Assembly (NCBI GenBank): GCA_021781745.1
Contig: JAJXWH010000042.1
Location: 1-44,097 of the forward strand
Length of the DNA stretch: 44,097 nucleotides
Direction of reading: 5' to 3'
DNA from: Bacillota bacterium
Lineage (GTDB): Bacteria; Bacillota; Clostridia; Clostridiales; Clostridiaceae
The translations under genes were made by a program, and so were the position numbers. Under the pieces are notes generated by a model. It was not told the DNA's origin. It did not search any database and saw only the letters and a list, made by a program, of their open reading frames with translations. This document shows, piece after piece, positions 15,988-23,787 of this stretch; position 1 is the first letter of the stretch; every line of letters begins with the position of its first letter.

Positions 15988-16722
15988 ATGAAAGTCTCTA
16001 TCGAAAAAGTATTTACCAAGTTAGAAAAATTAGAACTTTTCGCATTAGTGTTTATTGGTCAAATAATAGTATTTTTTGTTATTAATCAGCCAAATTCAAG
16101 ACGTATGAATTTAATGCAATTTTTGAATAACTATAATTTTTGTAATTTTGTTATTATGACTATAATATTTATTGTTACCATTTCTAAAATAGTAGATCTT
16201 AAACAAGAAAAAGGTAAATCCATATTTGGATTTAAATTTAGTAATTATAAAGAATCAATTTATTTATACAAATTTCTTTATGTATTAAAATTAACGTTTT
16301 TATCTTCTTGTGTTACGTTTTTGGGATTATTAATTTTAGTTCGTGAAATTGGTTTTGCAAATTATTCGAATATACTTTTGTTAAAACAAAGTTTTTATCC
16401 ATTAGTTGGTTATTTACCATTTTTAGTTTTGCAATTTTCAATTTCTATGCTTATTAACAAAAAAACTGTTTCTTTTGCAAGTGGTATTATAGGATATTTC
16501 TTAGGAGTTTTGGGTTCGGTTGGTATTTCTTTTAAATTTGGCATTTTTAATTTGTGGGCTTATCCTTTCTACACATCACCTGTGATAACAGATAGTATTT
16601 ATGGTTTTTCTGTTGAAAATAGCAGAAGTGCAGCATTAATATTTTTGAGTATAGTTCTTGCAGCTATCATGATTTTTATATCGCTGCACTTTCGCAAAAA
16701 AGTAGAAATTACTGTAAGTTAA
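15988..16722 (+). CDS. polytopic membrane protein, ABC-2 permease-like, between cbiL and cbiF
   Basis: A 244-residue protein with about six hydrophobic segments (near residues 17-33, 52-66, 93-118, 135-157, 163-183 and 211-233) separated by short polar loops, ending in a basic FRKKVEITVS tail. The pattern resembles ABC-2 or lantibiotic-immunity type permeases, but no ATPase gene is adjacent and the match is by hydrophobicity only. It is not a recognisable CbiM/CbiN/CbiQ cobalt transporter. It starts at ATG 15988 after AAGGAGCG, 112 bp after cbiL and 34 bp before cbiF. Function unknown. Confidence 0.6.
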   Translation: MKVSIEKVFTKLEKLELFALVFIGQIIVFFVINQPNSRRMNLMQFLNNYNFCNFVIMTIIFIVTISKIVDLKQEKGKSIFGFKFSNYKESIYLYKFLYVLKLTFLSSCVTFLGLLILVREIGFANYSNILLLKQSFYPLVGYLPFLVLQFSISMLINKKTVSFASGIIGYFLGVLGSVGISFKFGIFNLWAYPFYTSPVITDSIYGFSVENSRSAALIFLSIVLAAIMIFISLHFRKKVEITVS

Positions 16723-16756
16723 AACAAATCGATTTAATTTTAAGGAGTGTTGAAAT

Positions 16757-17515
16757 ATGATATATTTTATAGGGGCCGGTCCAGGAGCAGCTGATTTAAT
16801 CACAGTTAGGGGACGAGATTTATTAGAACGGGCAGATGTTGTAATATATGCTGGTTCATTAGTTTCAAAAGAACATTTAGAATATTGCAGGCCTGATGTT
16901 CAAATATATAATTCTGCTAATATGACATTGGAAGACGTTATGGAGATTATGACAATGGAAGAGCGAATGGGAAAACTTGTTGTAAGACTTCATACTGGTG
17001 ATCCATCTATTTATGGAGCTATAAGAGAACAAATGGTTGAACTTGATAGAGTAAGTATACCTTACGAAGTTGTACCAGGAGTTAGCTCATTTACTGGAGC
17101 AGCAGCTGCAATAAATAGAGAATTTACTTTGCCAGGTGTAACTCAGACTGTTATTTTAACAAGAATAGAAGGAAGAACACCAGTTCCAGCAAATGAAGAT
17201 TTAGAAGTTTTAGCATCTATTGGAGCATCAATGGCTATATTTTTATCTATATCTATGATTGATAAAGTTGTTGAAAAGTTGAAAAAAGGTTACAAAAAGA
17301 ATATGTCAATAGCCGTAGTTGAAAGAGCAACTTGGCCTGATGAAAGAATAATATTGGGCCATTTAGATGATATTGCAGAAAAAGTTAAAGAAAATAATAT
17401 AACTAAGTGCGCTCAAATATTAGTTGGAGACTTTATCGATAGTGATTTTGAAAAGAGTTTGCTATATGATAAGAGCTTTTCACATATGTTTAGAGATGCC
17501 GAGGATTTAAAATAA
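16757..17515 (+). CDS. cbiF: cobalt-precorrin-4 C11-methyltransferase CbiF
   Basis: A 252-residue TP_methylase: IYFIGAGPGAADLITVRGRD, VVIYAGSLVS, LHTGDPSIYGAIREQM, and VVPGVSSFTGAAAAINREF then TLPGVTQTVILTR, the CbiF/CobM pattern. It methylates C-11. TAAGGAGTG precedes the ATG. Its stop codon shares one base with the start of cbiG (TAATG), indicating coupled translation. Confidence 0.94.
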   Translation: MIYFIGAGPGAADLITVRGRDLLERADVVIYAGSLVSKEHLEYCRPDVQIYNSANMTLEDVMEIMTMEERMGKLVVRLHTGDPSIYGAIREQMVELDRVSIPYEVVPGVSSFTGAAAAINREFTLPGVTQTVILTRIEGRTPVPANEDLEVLASIGASMAIFLSISMIDKVVEKLKKGYKKNMSIAVVERATWPDERIILGHLDDIAEKVKENNITKCAQILVGDFIDSDFEKSLLYDKSFSHMFRDAEDLK

Positions 17516-18567
17516 TGAATTTAGATGAGTCTTTCAAAGAAGAATTCAATAAAAATTCTAATATAAGTATAATTTGCCCTTCTCCTAAAGGCAGAGAAAT
17601 AGCATATAAACTTCAAAGAAACTTTAATGCAAAACTTTATATAAAAAATAGTGAAAGCTATTCGTTTAATAATGAGTTCAAATTAAATGAAATTACAAAA
17701 GAAGCTATGAGTAACTCAAAAGGAATAATATTTATATCTTCAACAGGAATAGCTGTAAGAGCAATAGCTCCTTTTTTGCAGGGAAAAGATAAAGATCCAG
17801 GAGTAGTAGTTGTTGATTTATCATGCAAATATTCAATTAATATTTTAAGCGGGCACTTAGGTGGAGGAAATGAACTTACACTTAAGTCAGCAGAAATTTT
17901 GAACGCTACACCTATTATAACTACGGCAAGTGATAACTTAGGTATAACTGCACCAGATATTTTAGCAAAAAAAAATAATCTAATAATTGAAGATTTGAAG
18001 AAGGCAAAATATATAGCATCTTTATTAATTAACGATAAATTAGTCGGAGTGAAGGATGATTATAATTTAATCAAGGTTAATAGAGGCTATGAGAAAGTTG
18101 AAGAATTAAGAGAAGATTGCATTTGGATAACTCATAATTTAAAATTTAAAAATAATAATGAATTAGATTATTCAAAGATATTAAAGCTTATTAAAAAAGA
18201 TTTAATTTTAGGCATAGGATGTAGGAAAGGTACAACCTTTGAAAAATTAAATGATTTTATAAGTAATAGTTTAAAAAAATATAATCTGGATGTAAATGCT
18301 GTAAAAACTATAGTTTCAGTAGATGTTAAAGCAAACGAGGAAGGAATTATTAGATTAGTAGAACATTTAGAATGCCCTTTTAAAACCTTCAGCAGGGAAG
18401 AAATAAAAACTGTTCAGGATAAATACGAAAAAAGTGAATTTGTCGAAAAAACCCTTGGCATAACTGGAGTTTGTGAACCTTGTATAGATCTTGCAGGAGC
18501 AAAGGTTATTGTAAGTAAAATAAAGTATGAAGGAATAACTTTGGCAATAGGAGTTTTAAGTAAGTAA
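17515..18567 (+). CDS. cbiG: cobalt-precorrin-5A hydrolase CbiG
   Basis: This 350-residue enzyme opens the delta-lactone ring and releases acetaldehyde. The central/N-terminal domain has FISSTGIAVRAIAPFLQGKD and VVDLSCKYSINILSGHLGGG; the C-terminal domain begins ILGIGCRKGTTFEKL and ends GVCEPCIDLAGA. It overlaps cbiF by one base. It is the last cbi gene here; a promoter-like site and a non-cbi gene follow, with no cbiH or cbiJ. Confidence 0.93.
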   Translation: MNLDESFKEEFNKNSNISIICPSPKGREIAYKLQRNFNAKLYIKNSESYSFNNEFKLNEITKEAMSNSKGIIFISSTGIAVRAIAPFLQGKDKDPGVVVVDLSCKYSINILSGHLGGGNELTLKSAEILNATPIITTASDNLGITAPDILAKKNNLIIEDLKKAKYIASLLINDKLVGVKDDYNLIKVNRGYEKVEELREDCIWITHNLKFKNNNELDYSKILKLIKKDLILGIGCRKGTTFEKLNDFISNSLKKYNLDVNAVKTIVSVDVKANEEGIIRLVEHLECPFKTFSREEIKTVQDKYEKSEFVEKTLGITGVCEPCIDLAGAKVIVSKIKYEGITLAIGVLSK

Positions 18568-18607
18568 CATAAATTCACAATTTTAGTATCATATACTAGG
18601 GGGAATA

Positions 18608-18616
18608 TGTTATAAT
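18608..18616 (+). promoter_or_regulatory. extended -10 promoter before the 18686 gene
   Basis: TGTTATAAT contains TATAAT at 18611-18616 with the TG extension; no clear -35. It suggests that the next gene has its own transcript apart from the cbi operon. Confidence 0.4.
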
Positions 18617-18685
18617 ATGGGTATACTTATGTAAAAAAATTCATTATAATTTTAGTTGCATAATATGAGGGGAGCGTGAGTATTA

Positions 18686-19318
18686 ATGACAATTTTAGAA
18701 ATGCTAAACAGAATTAATAAAGGCAATAATTGCATGTCTAAAGCGTTAGAAATTGTTAGAGACAATTTCATAAGTTTAGTTAATGATAATTATGAATTAG
18801 CAATTAATGATAACGGAGAGCTGAATGTTAAAACTCCTAGCTTAGAAAAAAGAGATGAGTTTATATATAAAAGTATAGGAGAATATGAATATCCTTTAAT
18901 TATGTGTATGAGGATACCAGATACAAAGAATGTTGATAAGTATAACTTTATTTTAGCAAAGTTTATGGATATGTATAAGGACAAGCTTGATTTGTTTTTT
19001 AAAGATGTAAATACAATGGAAAAACTAAAGGAGAACATAGTAAAAACAAAGGCTCGAATTGATTATTTAACATATGCTTCGATTTTTTCAGGAGTTCTTG
19101 GTGCAATATTATTATGCATAATTGATTTTTCTCAAACAGCAAAATCAGTGCTGATTTTAGGAATTATATTATTTTTTATTTTTTCTTTGGTAACTCAAAT
19201 GACTAAGGAAAATCAAGTCAAGAAAGTAGTCGATGCGTATCTTAGTGTAATAAAGACAGAGTGGTACAGAAAAGAATTGTCAAAAGAATACGCATTCCTA
19301 TGTAACTTTATAGGATAG
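18686..19318 (+). CDS. membrane-anchored hypothetical protein, 210 residues
   Basis: The N-terminal part (about 1-125) is soluble, mixed alpha/beta, with a helical basic stretch (EKLKENIVKTKARIDYLTYA). Two adjacent transmembrane helices follow (about 128-147 and 151-168), and a C-terminal amphipathic region ends CNFIG. I recognise no family. The start at ATG 18686 has GGGGAG at 18669-18674, a long spacing. It has its own promoter-like site and a terminator, so it appears monocistronic. Confidence 0.65.
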   Translation: MTILEMLNRINKGNNCMSKALEIVRDNFISLVNDNYELAINDNGELNVKTPSLEKRDEFIYKSIGEYEYPLIMCMRIPDTKNVDKYNFILAKFMDMYKDKLDLFFKDVNTMEKLKENIVKTKARIDYLTYASIFSGVLGAILLCIIDFSQTAKSVLILGIILFFIFSLVTQMTKENQVKKVVDAYLSVIKTEWYRKELSKEYAFLCNFIG

Positions 19319-19352
19319 ATTATCATTTGGTATAAAGCCCAAAGGAATTCCC

Positions 19353-19388
19353 AAAGGACCTATCTTTGATTTAGAGGGTCCTTTTATC
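19353..19388 (+). terminator. rho-independent terminator
   Basis: AAAGGACC (19353-19360) and GGTCCTTT (19377-19384) form the stem, followed by TTATCAT. It ends the 18686 gene. Confidence 0.65.
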
Positions 19389-19545
19389 ATGTTTAAGTTT
19401 AGTTAAAATTTGACGATAACTTGTTTGTGATATAAACTTTATATATGAATTTCTATGAGGAAAGCTTATCAAAATAAAAAAGTTATAAAGGATATATAGA
19501 TTTAATATGTCTGATTCCTGAATTTAAGGAGGAATTTAATTTCAA

Positions 19546-20550
19546 ATGGCGACAATAAAAGAAATTGCTTCAATGGCAGAAGTTTCTATTTCAACAGTTT
19601 CTAGAGTGCTGAATTTTGATGAAACACTAAACGTTAGTGATGCAACAAGAGAAAAAATACTTAGAATTGCAGATGAACTTGACTACGTATCTTCTAAGAC
19701 GAAAAAAGCAAAAAATAAAAAGAGCAAAGATATTGGGATTATATATTGGTATAATTATGAAGAAGAATTGGGAGATCCATATTATCTATCAATAAGGTTA
19801 GCGGCTGAAAAGAAGTGCAATGATAATAGCTTTAATCTAATAAAGCTAAATGAGAATAGTAATATAGATGATATTAAGAGTGTTAGTGGAATTATTGCAA
19901 TTGGAAGATTTTCTGCTAGTACTGTAGAAAAATTGTCTACTGCCAATGAAAATATAGTGTTTGTAGATTTTTCGCCTAATGAAAATCGATTTGATTCTGT
20001 AAAGGCAGATTTGGGAAAAGCTACAATTGAAATTTTAGATTACTTATATGAATTAGGTCATAGAAAAATAGGTTTTATAGGTGGAAAGAAATTAGAGACA
20101 ATAGATTATAAAGATAAAAACCTTGATGAAAGAAACATTAAATATAAAGAATTCATGGAAAGTAAAGGTATTTATAATCCCAAATACATATTCGAGACAG
20201 AAAAGTTTAGTTTTAAGGCTGGATATAATCTTATGAAAGAAGCTCTGAGATCTAAAAATAAGATAACTGCATTTTTTATTGGTAATGATACTATGGCTGT
20301 AGGTGCATATAAGGCAGTTTCAGAAGAAGGATTATCTATACCGGAAGATATAAGCATAATTGGCTTTAATGATCAGCCTAGTGCTAAATACATGATACCA
20401 GCATTGACAACGATTAGAATACCATGTGAATACTTAGGAAAGGCAGCTGTTGATTTGTTACTTGAAAATCTAAATGGAGCTAGAGAATATAACAAAAAAG
20501 TAATAATACCAACAGAATTCAAAATACGCGAAAGCTGCAGAAAAATATAA
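19546..20550 (+). CDS. LacI-family transcriptional regulator
   Basis: This 334-residue protein has an N-terminal LacI helix-turn-helix ATIKEIASMAEVSISTVSRV (about residues 2-21) with hinge-side lysines, then a periplasmic-binding-like effector domain (GIIYWYNYEEELGDPYYLSI, GHRKIGFIGG, AFFIGNDTMAVGAYKAV, SIIGFNDQPSAKYM, LTTIRIP). The YYWYNYEEELxDPYYLSIR style is common in regulators of beta-galactoside and galactose genes. The effector is not determined. ATG 19546 follows AGGAGG. It opens the sugar island and is convergent with the GntR gene across two long quasi-palindromes. Confidence 0.88.
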   Translation: MATIKEIASMAEVSISTVSRVLNFDETLNVSDATREKILRIADELDYVSSKTKKAKNKKSKDIGIIYWYNYEEELGDPYYLSIRLAAEKKCNDNSFNLIKLNENSNIDDIKSVSGIIAIGRFSASTVEKLSTANENIVFVDFSPNENRFDSVKADLGKATIEILDYLYELGHRKIGFIGGKKLETIDYKDKNLDERNIKYKEFMESKGIYNPKYIFETEKFSFKAGYNLMKEALRSKNKITAFFIGNDTMAVGAYKAVSEEGLSIPEDISIIGFNDQPSAKYMIPALTTIRIPCEYLGKAAVDLLLENLNGAREYNKKVIIPTEFKIRESCRKI

Positions 20551-20574
20551 ATATACACTAAGTATACATCAACC

Positions 20575-20758
20575 GAAATGAGATACATGTTTGTTCCGCA
20601 GGACTATGAAAATATCGCTGAAAGCACTAAAAGGAAGTTTGCATCCAATTTAGCTTGTTCCAACTTCAGTTTGACAAGCTAAATAGGAACAAACTTCCTT
20701 TAAGTGCTTTTAACAGCTTATTTTCAAATGCCTGCTCCACAAACATGTATCTCATTTC
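20575..20758. repeat. hairpin element copy A
   Basis: Perfect 20-bp outer arms GAAATGAGATACATGTTTGT (20575-20594) and its complement (20739-20758) enclose nested pairing: GCAGG/CCTGC, TGAAAAT/ATTTTCA, GCTG/CAGC, an inner arm AGCACT..GGAAGTTTG (20623-20641) with CAAACTTCC..AGTGCT (20690-20708), and a tip TTAGCTTGT/ACAAGCTAA. The block ACTATGAAAATATCGCTGAA (20603-20622) is identical to one in copy B. There is no open frame. It lies 25 bp after the lacI stop; weaker complementarity continues outwards to the lacI 3' end (AAAATATAAATA, repeated inverted near 20800). Confidence 0.8.
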
Positions 20759-20857
20759 TTTGCTCGAATATACTCTGAAGCTAGGTAAATGATGTATTTA
20801 TATTTTCATATAAAGATTGTAGGTAAAACTTAGTAAATAAAGTAGAAAAACTAAACT

Positions 20858-21101
20858 TTGATTAGTTTAATATATACCATAGTAGAAATTGAGTAGATTC
20901 TTTTGTGCAGTGTTGCATTTAGAATATGGTTGTAGATATTTCTTCATTAGAAGTTGTTCCAGTTATGCTTGTCATTAGCTTGCCTAAGGAACAAGCATAA
21001 CTGGTGCAACTTCTAATGCTAGAAATCCACAACCATATTCTATAGCAACCGAAACAACAGAATCTACTCAATTTCATGTTGGTATATATTAATCTAATCA
21101 A
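20858..21101. repeat. hairpin element copy C
   Basis: The left arm TTGATTAGTTTAATATATAC (from 20858) pairs with the right arm ending at 21101, with one mismatch. Next pair ATTGAGTAGATTCT/AGAATCTACTCAAT (20888-20901 and 21059-21072), AGAATATGGTTGT/ACAACCATATTCT, CATTAGAAGTTG/CAACTTCTAATG and CCAGTTATGCTTGT/ACAAGCATAACTGG. The right arm contains the stop codon and last codons of the GntR gene. Its reverse complement shares GCTTGTTCC, TGACAAGC, GGAACAA and CTGCACAAA with copies A and B, so it seems to be a distant, inverted member. Confidence 0.7.
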
Positions 21102-21819
21102 TTTTTCGCACAGATGATGATTCTACGAATACGAATTTATCTGGTCTATGACGGGATTCGGTGTATTCGAATAGTTTCCCTGAGTCTGTATAGGCATATG
21201 TTTTAACAACAGCAACACAATCGTATGTACCTAAGTCTAAAAATCTTTTATCAAGTTCTGTTGCATGTTCAACGACAATTACTTTTTTTGAAGCTAGTAT
21301 TTTTGTATGTAGTTCTTTTTCTATATATTCATAAATGGATTTTTGTGCAATTTCTATATTTAAATCTTTTACTACATCTGCACTGAAATAATTAATATCG
21401 AGAATTATTGGTTCATTATCAAAAAATCTTATCCTATGAAGATGATAGACCTCAGTATCTTGCTTTAGAGCAGTTTTTTTAGTCAAAGATTCATCTATGG
21501 TGATTTTTGAGAAATTAACAACACTGGTGGTAAATTTCTTTTTTAGGTGTAGTTCCTGTAAACCTAACAAATTACCAATAGGAAGCTCTATTGATTCACG
21601 GCTATCTCTATCTAGGATTATAACCCCCTTGCCTTTAACACTTTTAACATAGCCATCCTTGCTAAGTTCGTTAATAGCTCTTCTTACTGTATTTCTACTA
21701 CAATCAAACTTTTCAATTAACTCCATTTCAGTAGGAAGCATCATAGAATCATCGTATTTACCATTATCTATATTATCCTTTAATGCATGATATATATCTT
21801 TAAATTTTACGTTCGGCAA
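21094..21819 (-). CDS. treR: GntR-family (TreR-like) repressor
   Basis: About 241 residues. The N-terminal winged helix is YDDSMMLPTEMELIEKFDCS, then RNTVRRAINELSKDGYVKSV (GntR HTH); the C-terminal UTRA effector domain has VYHLHRIRFFDNEPIILDIN and VVKTYAYTDSGKLFEYTESR. UTRA repressors next to treP-treC usually sense trehalose-6-phosphate. The symbol is by context. I choose the TTG at 21819 because GGGAG lies 8 bases upstream; a GTG at 21828 overlaps that site. It is divergent from treP, with a 530-bp control region between them. Its 3' end lies inside a hairpin element. Confidence 0.8.
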   Translation of the reverse strand: MPNVKFKDIYHALKDNIDNGKYDDSMMLPTEMELIEKFDCSRNTVRRAINELSKDGYVKSVKGKGVIILDRDSRESIELPIGNLLGLQELHLKKKFTTSVVNFSKITIDESLTKKTALKQDTEVYHLHRIRFFDNEPIILDINYFSADVVKDLNIEIAQKSIYEYIEKELHTKILASKKVIVVEHATELDKRFLDLGTYDCVAVVKTYAYTDSGKLFEYTESRHRPDKFVFVESSSVRKID

Positions 21820-22051
21820 AAGTAACACTCCCTTAAATTATCCTTAATGAATATATTATACTTTATTTTCTTAGATAAGTTAACATAATATTGGTAAATG
21901 TCTTGAAAATCGTATATGTTTGAAAAAGCCAATAAGAATTCTCTAAAGAGATTTATATTTTCCGGTTAGTTAAATACTAGGATATTTAGTCTAAGTATTA
22001 AAAATATTATCTTTTGTATGAAAAAACAAGAGGTATATGAACAAATATTGC

Positions 22052-22089
22052 ATAACTATAAGATATGTTTAAACATATTTTATAGTTAT
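22052..22089. promoter_or_regulatory. 38-bp near-perfect palindrome, candidate operator
   Basis: ATAACTATAAGATATGTTT is followed without a loop by its inverted copy, with 18 of 19 pairs matching. The centre is TGTTTAAACA. It lies between the divergent gntR and treP genes. Confidence 0.6.
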
Positions 22090-22139
22090 TGTATGCAGAA
22101 AGAATGTGAATATGACAATGATTTAAAAGAATAATAAAG

Positions 22140-22155
22140 ATTTGTTTAAACAAAT
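22140..22155. promoter_or_regulatory. 16-bp palindrome, candidate operator
   Basis: ATTTGTTTAAACAAAT is perfect, with the same TGTTTAAACA centre as the 22052-22089 palindrome, 77 bp away. It ends 14 bp before the treP -35 box. Confidence 0.6.
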
Positions 22156-22168
22156 TTTAAAAAATATA

Positions 22169-22213
22169 TTGACTAAATGTTTACATTAGATTATGATGTT
22201 ATTGTAAACATTT
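22169..22213 (+). promoter_or_regulatory. treP promoter with flanking half-sites
   Basis: TTGACT (22169-22174), a 17-bp spacer and TATGAT (22192-22197) form a good sigma-A promoter. AAATGTTTACA (22175-22185, in the spacer) and TGTAAACATTT (22203-22213, at the start point) are perfect inverted 11-mers, well placed for repression by the GntR protein or the LacI protein. The leader to treP is about 140 nt. Confidence 0.65.
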
Positions 22214-22351
22214 AAATATTAAATTTAGTACAAGCATCTGGTTAATGCTAATATTAAATGTTTGTTCAATTGAACTTATATAATAAACAGATCTGTATAA
22301 CAATTATGAAATTATTTATAAGAAATCAAAAAATCAATGGAGGTTTTATTA

Positions 22352-23767
22352 ATGGGGAAATTTCAAAATGATGCAAAAGAACTACTAAAATTAGTTGGTG
22401 GTAAAGAAAATATTTCAGCTGTTACACATTGTGTTACAAGAATGAGATTTGTTTTAAATGATCCTAGCAAGGCTAGTGTGGATGCAATTGAAAAATTAAA
22501 AAGTGTTAAAGGTACATTTACACAAGCTGGACAATTTCAAGTTATTATTGGAAATGAAGTATTCGTATTTTATAACGATTTTATAGCAATTTCAGGTATT
22601 GATGGAGTAAGTAAAGATGCAGTAAAAGATGTTGCTAAAAACAATATGACTTTTTTGCAAAAACTTATGGCAAATATAGCAGAAATATTCTCACCACTTA
22701 TTCCTGCTATCATTGTTGGAGGTCTAATTTTAGGTTTTAGAAACATTATTGGAGATATGAAATTATTAGAAGGTGGAACTAAATCGTTAGTTGAAGTATC
22801 TCAATTTTGGGCAGGAACAAATAGTTTCCTATGGTTAATCGGAGAAGCAATATTCCACTTCTTGCCAGTAGGCATAACATGGTCAATTACAAAGAAAATG
22901 GGGACAACACAAATTCTGGGTATTGTACTTGGTATTACATTAGTTTCACCACAGTTATTAAATGCTTATGCAGTTGCAGGCACAAGCCCTGATAAAATTC
23001 CTTTCTGGGATTTTGGCTTTGCACAAGTAAGGATGATAGGATATCAAGCTCAAGTTATTCCAGCTATAATGGCAGGTTTCACATTAGTATTCCTAGAAAG
23101 AAGTGTTAGAAAAATAAGTCCTGCTTCAATATCAATGATATTAGTACCATTCCTTTCATTAGTGCCAGCAGTTTTAATTGCACATATTGTAATAGGGCCT
23201 ATAGGCTGGGCAATTGGGTCTGCTATTTCAAAAGTAGTGTATGGTGGTTTAACTTCTTCATTTGGAATGATTTTTGCAGCGATTTTTGGATTCCTTTATG
23301 CACCACTTGTTATTACTGGACTCCATCACATGACAAATGCAATAGACCTACAATTAATGGCTCAATTTGGCGGAACATCGCTTTGGCCAATGATAGCTTT
23401 ATCTAATATTGCTCAAGGTTCAGCAGTACTCGCTATGATATATTTACAAAGAAAGAATCAAGAAGCTCAGGAAGTTAATGTACCTGCATGTATTTCAGCT
23501 TATCTTGGAGTAACTGAACCAGCAATGTTCGGTGTTAATTTAAAACATGGCTTCCCATTCTTCTGTGGAATGACAGGTTCAGCCATAGCTGCAATTATTT
23601 CAGTTGGTAGTGGAGTAATGGCTAACTCAATAGGTGTTGGTGGTTTACCTGGTATTTTATCAATTAAACCAGCATTTATGGTGATATTTGCAATAGCAAT
23701 GCTTGTAGCTGTAGTAGTGCCATTTGTTCTTACAGTAATAGTTGGAAAAAGAAAATCAATTAGCTAG
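22352..23767 (+). CDS. treP: PTS trehalose-specific EIIBC component
   Basis: This 471-residue protein imports and phosphorylates trehalose to trehalose-6-phosphate. EIIB domain: residues about 1-80, with phospho-Cys27 in AVTHCVTRMRF. EIIC domain: about ten hydrophobic segments from residue 105 on, including SPLIPAIIVGGLILGFRN and YAPLVITGLHHMTNAIDLQL, and GVTEPAMFGVNLK near the C-terminus. There is no EIIA domain, so a glucose-type EIIA must act in trans. The start is ATG 22352 with GGAGG at 22339-22343; an ATG at 22337 lies too close. treC follows by 20 bp. Specificity for trehalose rather than sucrose rests on the neighbour. Confidence 0.88.
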   Translation: MGKFQNDAKELLKLVGGKENISAVTHCVTRMRFVLNDPSKASVDAIEKLKSVKGTFTQAGQFQVIIGNEVFVFYNDFIAISGIDGVSKDAVKDVAKNNMTFLQKLMANIAEIFSPLIPAIIVGGLILGFRNIIGDMKLLEGGTKSLVEVSQFWAGTNSFLWLIGEAIFHFLPVGITWSITKKMGTTQILGIVLGITLVSPQLLNAYAVAGTSPDKIPFWDFGFAQVRMIGYQAQVIPAIMAGFTLVFLERSVRKISPASISMILVPFLSLVPAVLIAHIVIGPIGWAIGSAISKVVYGGLTSSFGMIFAAIFGFLYAPLVITGLHHMTNAIDLQLMAQFGGTSLWPMIALSNIAQGSAVLAMIYLQRKNQEAQEVNVPACISAYLGVTEPAMFGVNLKHGFPFFCGMTGSAIAAIISVGSGVMANSIGVGGLPGILSIKPAFMVIFAIAMLVAVVVPFVLTVIVGKRKSIS

Positions 23768-23787
23768 GCGAGAAAGGATATAATATC

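Noticed and set aside
20373..20588. Minus-strand frame at the lacI 3' end
   Set aside because: It is a shadow of lacI running into the hairpin element; no start signal.
20575..21101. Ordinary rho-independent terminators between lacI and gntR
   Set aside because: The hairpins are far longer than needed, have internal loops, lack T-runs at their ends, and share blocks with a copy 18 kb away.
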